Below are positions 61,497-64,000 of a DNA stretch of 64,000 nt, in pieces (the stretch's first letter is position 1; every line of letters starts with the position of its first letter). Source of the stretch: Candidatus Bathyarchaeota archaeon (GTDB lineage Archaea > Thermoproteota > Bathyarchaeia > Bathyarchaeales > Bathycorpusculaceae); the NCBI GenBank assembly GCA_026014615.1, contig JAOZHZ010000020.1:186001-250000 (forward strand), written 5' to 3'. A model generated the notes under the pieces. The model was not told the origin of the DNA, made no database searches, and was given only the letters and a program-made list of their open reading frames with translations. The position numbers and the translations under genes are program-made.

Positions 61497-62712
61497 CTCC
61501 TGTTGAGCCCACTATACCTCTGATGCGCTCCACTGAGCTAGGAATCGAATCCAACACATGATTAATATCTTCTTCTGTATGATACCGCGTCACCTTCATC
61601 AAGATGCTGCCAGGAGCTTCGCTAAAGTGCCTGCCGATGGCAACCAACACGTGACTGGGCTGAAGAAGTCTTCGACTGCAAGCGCTGCCACTGGACACGT
61701 ACACGCCTTTGAGGCTGAGCTCAATTGTTAAGGCTTCGCCTTCGCATCGCAGGAAGCTGATGTTGGCGTTGTCGGGGCTGCGTTTGCTGCCTTGAGTACC
61801 GTTTAGTTTCACGTCGGTCATGGTTTGCAGTATGCCGTTTACGAGTTTATCCCGCAGGTAACGCATCCTCGCTACGTTTGCGCCGAAGTTACTAAACGCC
61901 AACTCGGAAGCTTTGGCAAAACCCATGATAAGCGGGGTGTTTTCTATGCCGGGCCATAGCTTCTGGGTGCCTATGGGTCCTTCTATGATGCGTTCGACGT
62001 TGGTTCCTTCGCGGATGTAAAGCGCCCCTGTTCCGCGTGGGCCAAGGATTTTGAAGCTGCTCAGAGTTGCCATGTCAACTTTGAGGTCTTGCACGTTGAA
62101 GGGTACTCTGCCGTAGGCGTCGGTGGCGTCAGTGTGGAATATGGCGGCGGGGTTGCGGTCTTTAACTATGTCCACGGCTTCTTTGATGGGCTGAATGGTG
62201 CCGATTTCGTTGTTGGCTAGGTGAATGCTGACGATTGCCGTGTCTTTGTCCACGGCTTCTTTGAGCTTTTCAAGGTCTAAGGTGCCTTCTCTGTCTACGG
62301 GAACCTTCGTGGTTGTGTACCCCTGCTTTTTCATCAAGTCGGTGACGTTGAGGACGTTTATGGGTTCAATTTCGCTGATGACCATTTTCTTGCCCTTCTG
62401 AGGGTTCGCCGCGGCGGCTCCCATCAAAGCAAGGTTGTTGGCTTCGGTTGCGCCAGGTGTGAAGTTGATTTCTTCAAGAACTTTAGCGCCGATGGAGTCC
62501 GCGATTTGCTGTGAAGCGGTCATGATGGCGGTGAAGGCTTCCCACCCCGGTTTGTGCGTGAGGGTTGGGTTGCCGTAGGCTTTTTTGTTGTAGTAGGGGC
62601 GCATGGCGTCGAGGACTTCTTTGGGCACCATGGTGCTGTTTTCGTTGTCAAGGTAAACTTCACGTTTCATGCCTTCGTGAAGCTTAAGCAGCTCTTTCAC
62701 ATTTTCAACCAA
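61489..62712 (-). CDS. iscS: Cysteine desulfurase, NifS/IscS type (variant PLP pocket)
   Basis: 407 residues. PLP lysine in MATLSSFKILGPRGTGALYI, catalytic Cys in VYVSSGSACSRRLLQPSHVL (long group I loop), and IHLANNEIGTIQPI. Two normally conserved pocket positions differ: the QAxG glutamine is Asp (TDATDAYGRVPF), and the His before the lysine is Phe (SFK for SHK). The start is TTG 62712; the next conserved Met is in HEGMKREVYLDN. It opens the operon iscS-iscU-sufS-orf. Confidence 0.9.
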   Translation of the reverse strand: MVENVKELLKLHEGMKREVYLDNENSTMVPKEVLDAMRPYYNKKAYGNPTLTHKPGWEAFTAIMTASQQIADSIGAKVLEEINFTPGATEANNLALMGAAAANPQKGKKMVISEIEPINVLNVTDLMKKQGYTTTKVPVDREGTLDLEKLKEAVDKDTAIVSIHLANNEIGTIQPIKEAVDIVKDRNPAAIFHTDATDAYGRVPFNVQDLKVDMATLSSFKILGPRGTGALYIREGTNVERIIEGPIGTQKLWPGIENTPLIMGFAKASELAFSNFGANVARMRYLRDKLVNGILQTMTDVKLNGTQGSKRSPDNANISFLRCEGEALTIELSLKGVYVSSGSACSRRLLQPSHVLVAIGRHFSEAPGSILMKVTRYHTEEDINHVLDSIPSSVERIRGIVGSTGVD

Positions 62713-62753
62713 ACAACATCACACCATATCAGAACAATAATAACAGGCTTATA

Positions 62754-62764
62754 TCCTATATAAT
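62754..62764 (-). promoter_or_regulatory. TATA box of the Fe-S operon
   Basis: On the minus strand ATTATATAGGA lies ~42-52 bases before the start of the first desulfurase, a suitable position for a promoter. Confidence 0.45.
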
Positions 62765-62876
62765 ACTGCGGAACAACTAAAAAAACCTTAAGCGGGCACC
62801 TTGATTTGAATTGCTAATCGATTCATACGTCAGAAAAAACAGGTGCAAGACACCCCCTCTTGGTTAAATAAAGAAA

Positions 62877-63995
62877 TCAATCTATTGACAAAACAAACCA
62901 AGGAAGCTCCATTTGATGTCTACCTATAATGGTTTTGAACACTCCGGTGTCGCCGTAATCATTGACGCTAATCCTCTGCGCCGTGATCTCCTTGAGCTCT
63001 GTAAATGTTACTAATGGAGCCTTCCCTTCTGGCTTGATTTCTGTCACTATATTTGAAACGAGCAATGGAAAAAAATAAAGTTTGTTCTTACATTTTTCCG
63101 AAATATTATCACTTCGCTGTAATCGAATATTACCTCTAATTTTGTGGAAATTGGCGCACACCCACTTCGCACGGTAAAAATGTTCGATGCTATACTTTGT
63201 CATTAAGTTCTTTGTACTAATAGAAGGAGGCGTCCATTTTGCTTCTTTACATTCGATTACTAAGACTACTTGGTTATTACACGCTATGACATCAACATCT
63301 GTGCCCCGTTTTATTTTACCCCACAGCTTAACTGAAACTTCTTCAGGGAGGAAGGGTTCCGCGATAACAACACGCTCAGTAAAAGTAAGGAAGCCATTGG
63401 CTTGAAGCATCTTCCGACAGCCTTCCTCAAACATTACGCCTTTAAGGTTGTTATCATAAGCTTCATAGAAGCACTTTTCAAGCAATGAAAACTGCATATG
63501 GCTGAGCCTTTTGAAATTTGTCATGACCCAGCCGTTAACTCGAATTAAACCCAAATGAGTATCATTACTGCATAACAATTCGAGAACTTTTCTAAGGTTA
63601 CTCAAACCGTATTTTTTAACCAGCATACGATCGTTCAAAAGATCAGTAAAGGACCAAATGCCCACTGTGTGCACATTGTAGTAGCAACGAATTACAAGAT
63701 CATATACCATATTGGAGAAAACGCTTAGATCGACAGAGTACAAATTTAGAAATGTTTGTGGAAAGCCCTCCATCATATTGAAGCCTTTAAAAATTTCCTC
63801 AGACTCTTTTTGCAGATTGACTATGTTCTGTTTTCCTTTCCCTTTGTCGATCGTTCGCAAAGTCTCAATCATTATTTCTTGAAAGTCGGAAGTCCAGTCC
63901 CATATACCGCAATCAGCATCAAGACTTCTAGAAGTGAACCCCTTCTTTTCCAATAAGGCTTCTCCAGAAAAGTCTTCGGGATACGATATATCCAT
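62877..63995 (-). CDS. PD-(D/E)XK nuclease-like protein (at window edge)
   Basis: 372 residues. Residues ~195-285 carry a nuclease-like core: FEEGCRKMLQANGFLT, then GTDVDVIACNNQVVLVIECKEAKW, where an Asp and ECK sit on adjacent strands as in restriction-endonuclease folds (D-x(n)-ExK). The N-terminal ~190 residues are helical and unassigned. ATG 63995 is five bases from the window end; the frame stays open beyond it, so the true start could be upstream. No methylase or known defence gene is next to it inside the window. Base composition is more A/T-rich than the neighbours, which may point to transfer. Confidence 0.65.
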   Translation of the reverse strand: MDISYPEDFSGEALLEKKGFTSRSLDADCGIWDWTSDFQEIMIETLRTIDKGKGKQNIVNLQKESEEIFKGFNMMEGFPQTFLNLYSVDLSVFSNMVYDLVIRCYYNVHTVGIWSFTDLLNDRMLVKKYGLSNLRKVLELLCSNDTHLGLIRVNGWVMTNFKRLSHMQFSLLEKCFYEAYDNNLKGVMFEEGCRKMLQANGFLTFTERVVIAEPFLPEEVSVKLWGKIKRGTDVDVIACNNQVVLVIECKEAKWTPPSISTKNLMTKYSIEHFYRAKWVCANFHKIRGNIRLQRSDNISEKCKNKLYFFPLLVSNIVTEIKPEGKAPLVTFTELKEITAQRISVNDYGDTGVFKTIIGRHQMELPWFVLSID

Positions 63996-64000
63996 TATAC

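Noticed and set aside
1..64000. CRISPR arrays, insertion sequences, rRNA genes, replication origin
   Set aside because: No spaced direct repeats, transposase frames with terminal repeats, rRNA sequence or origin-like repeat cluster was seen.

Overview
The window reads as a chromosomal segment of an uncultured archaeon, most likely a member of the Bathyarchaeia (former MCG group). This rests on the archaeal CODH/ACS gene set, archaeal-type ProRS and ThrRS, CTP-dependent riboflavin kinase, archaeal NAC, NreA with a PCNA-binding tail, UPF0147, an F420-ligase-type protein, TATA-box promoters, T-tract terminators, and an ADP-forming acetyl-CoA synthetase subunit beside an archaeal Wood-Ljungdahl locus. 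The lineage is inferred from gene content, not from a phylogeny.

Region 1 (1-9636) is the centrepiece: one tight plus-strand operon, cdhA (C-terminal part only), a NuoG/HydA-N-type iron-sulfur protein fused to an FrhB (F420-dehydrogenase beta) domain, a NuoE/HydC-type protein, a NuoF/HydB-type flavoprotein whose C-terminus is a complete CdhB-like (epsilon) subunit of CODH/ACS, then cdhC, cdhD and cdhE. No separate cdhB is present in the visible part. The layout suggests a CODH/ACS physically wired to a HydABC/NuoEFG-type, possibly electron-bifurcating, diaphorase with an added F420 or ferredoxin site. I regard this as the most likely undescribed system in the window.

Region 2 (9.7-29.4 kb) has a double-module Lrp-type regulator, two paralogous secreted beta-propeller proteins, each followed by a copy of a conserved structured RNA element with a TrmB-type regulator between them, a ferredoxin plus membrane protein pair, a DapB-like reductase, CooT (nickel protein) and DUF116. 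It continues with an alkyltransferase, a collagen-like gene broken by a stop, a COG3199-type kinase, prolyl-tRNA synthetase broken by an in-frame TAA, an aldehyde:ferredoxin oxidoreductase, and a secreted protein plus membrane HTH pair behind a palindromic operator.

Region 3 (29.5-43.2 kb) is mostly housekeeping: aminotransferases, ThrRS, NAC, UPF0147, thymidylate kinase, HD hydrolase, tRNA-Glu, an F420-ligase-like protein, the ADP-forming acetyl-CoA synthetase alpha subunit and riboflavin kinase. With region 1, AcdA offers a route from CO2 through acetyl-CoA to acetate with ATP gain.

Region 4 (43.2-64 kb) carries a NosD-like surface protein, tRNA-Asp, a metal-chelate/cobalamin-type ABC importer, an orphan C-terminal piece of an [FeFe]-hydrogenase, a YoaP-like acetyltransferase, a probable thioester-domain surface protein, NreA, a cell-surface glycan cluster (DUF354, two GT2 enzymes, a deacetylase/FemAB-like fusion, a frameshifted methyltransferase), a two-desulfurase Isc/Suf operon and, at the edge, a PD-(D/E)XK nuclease-like protein.

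Three reading frames are visibly broken (collagen-like, proS, methyltransferase). They may be real or errors of a draft assembly; the sequence alone cannot decide.
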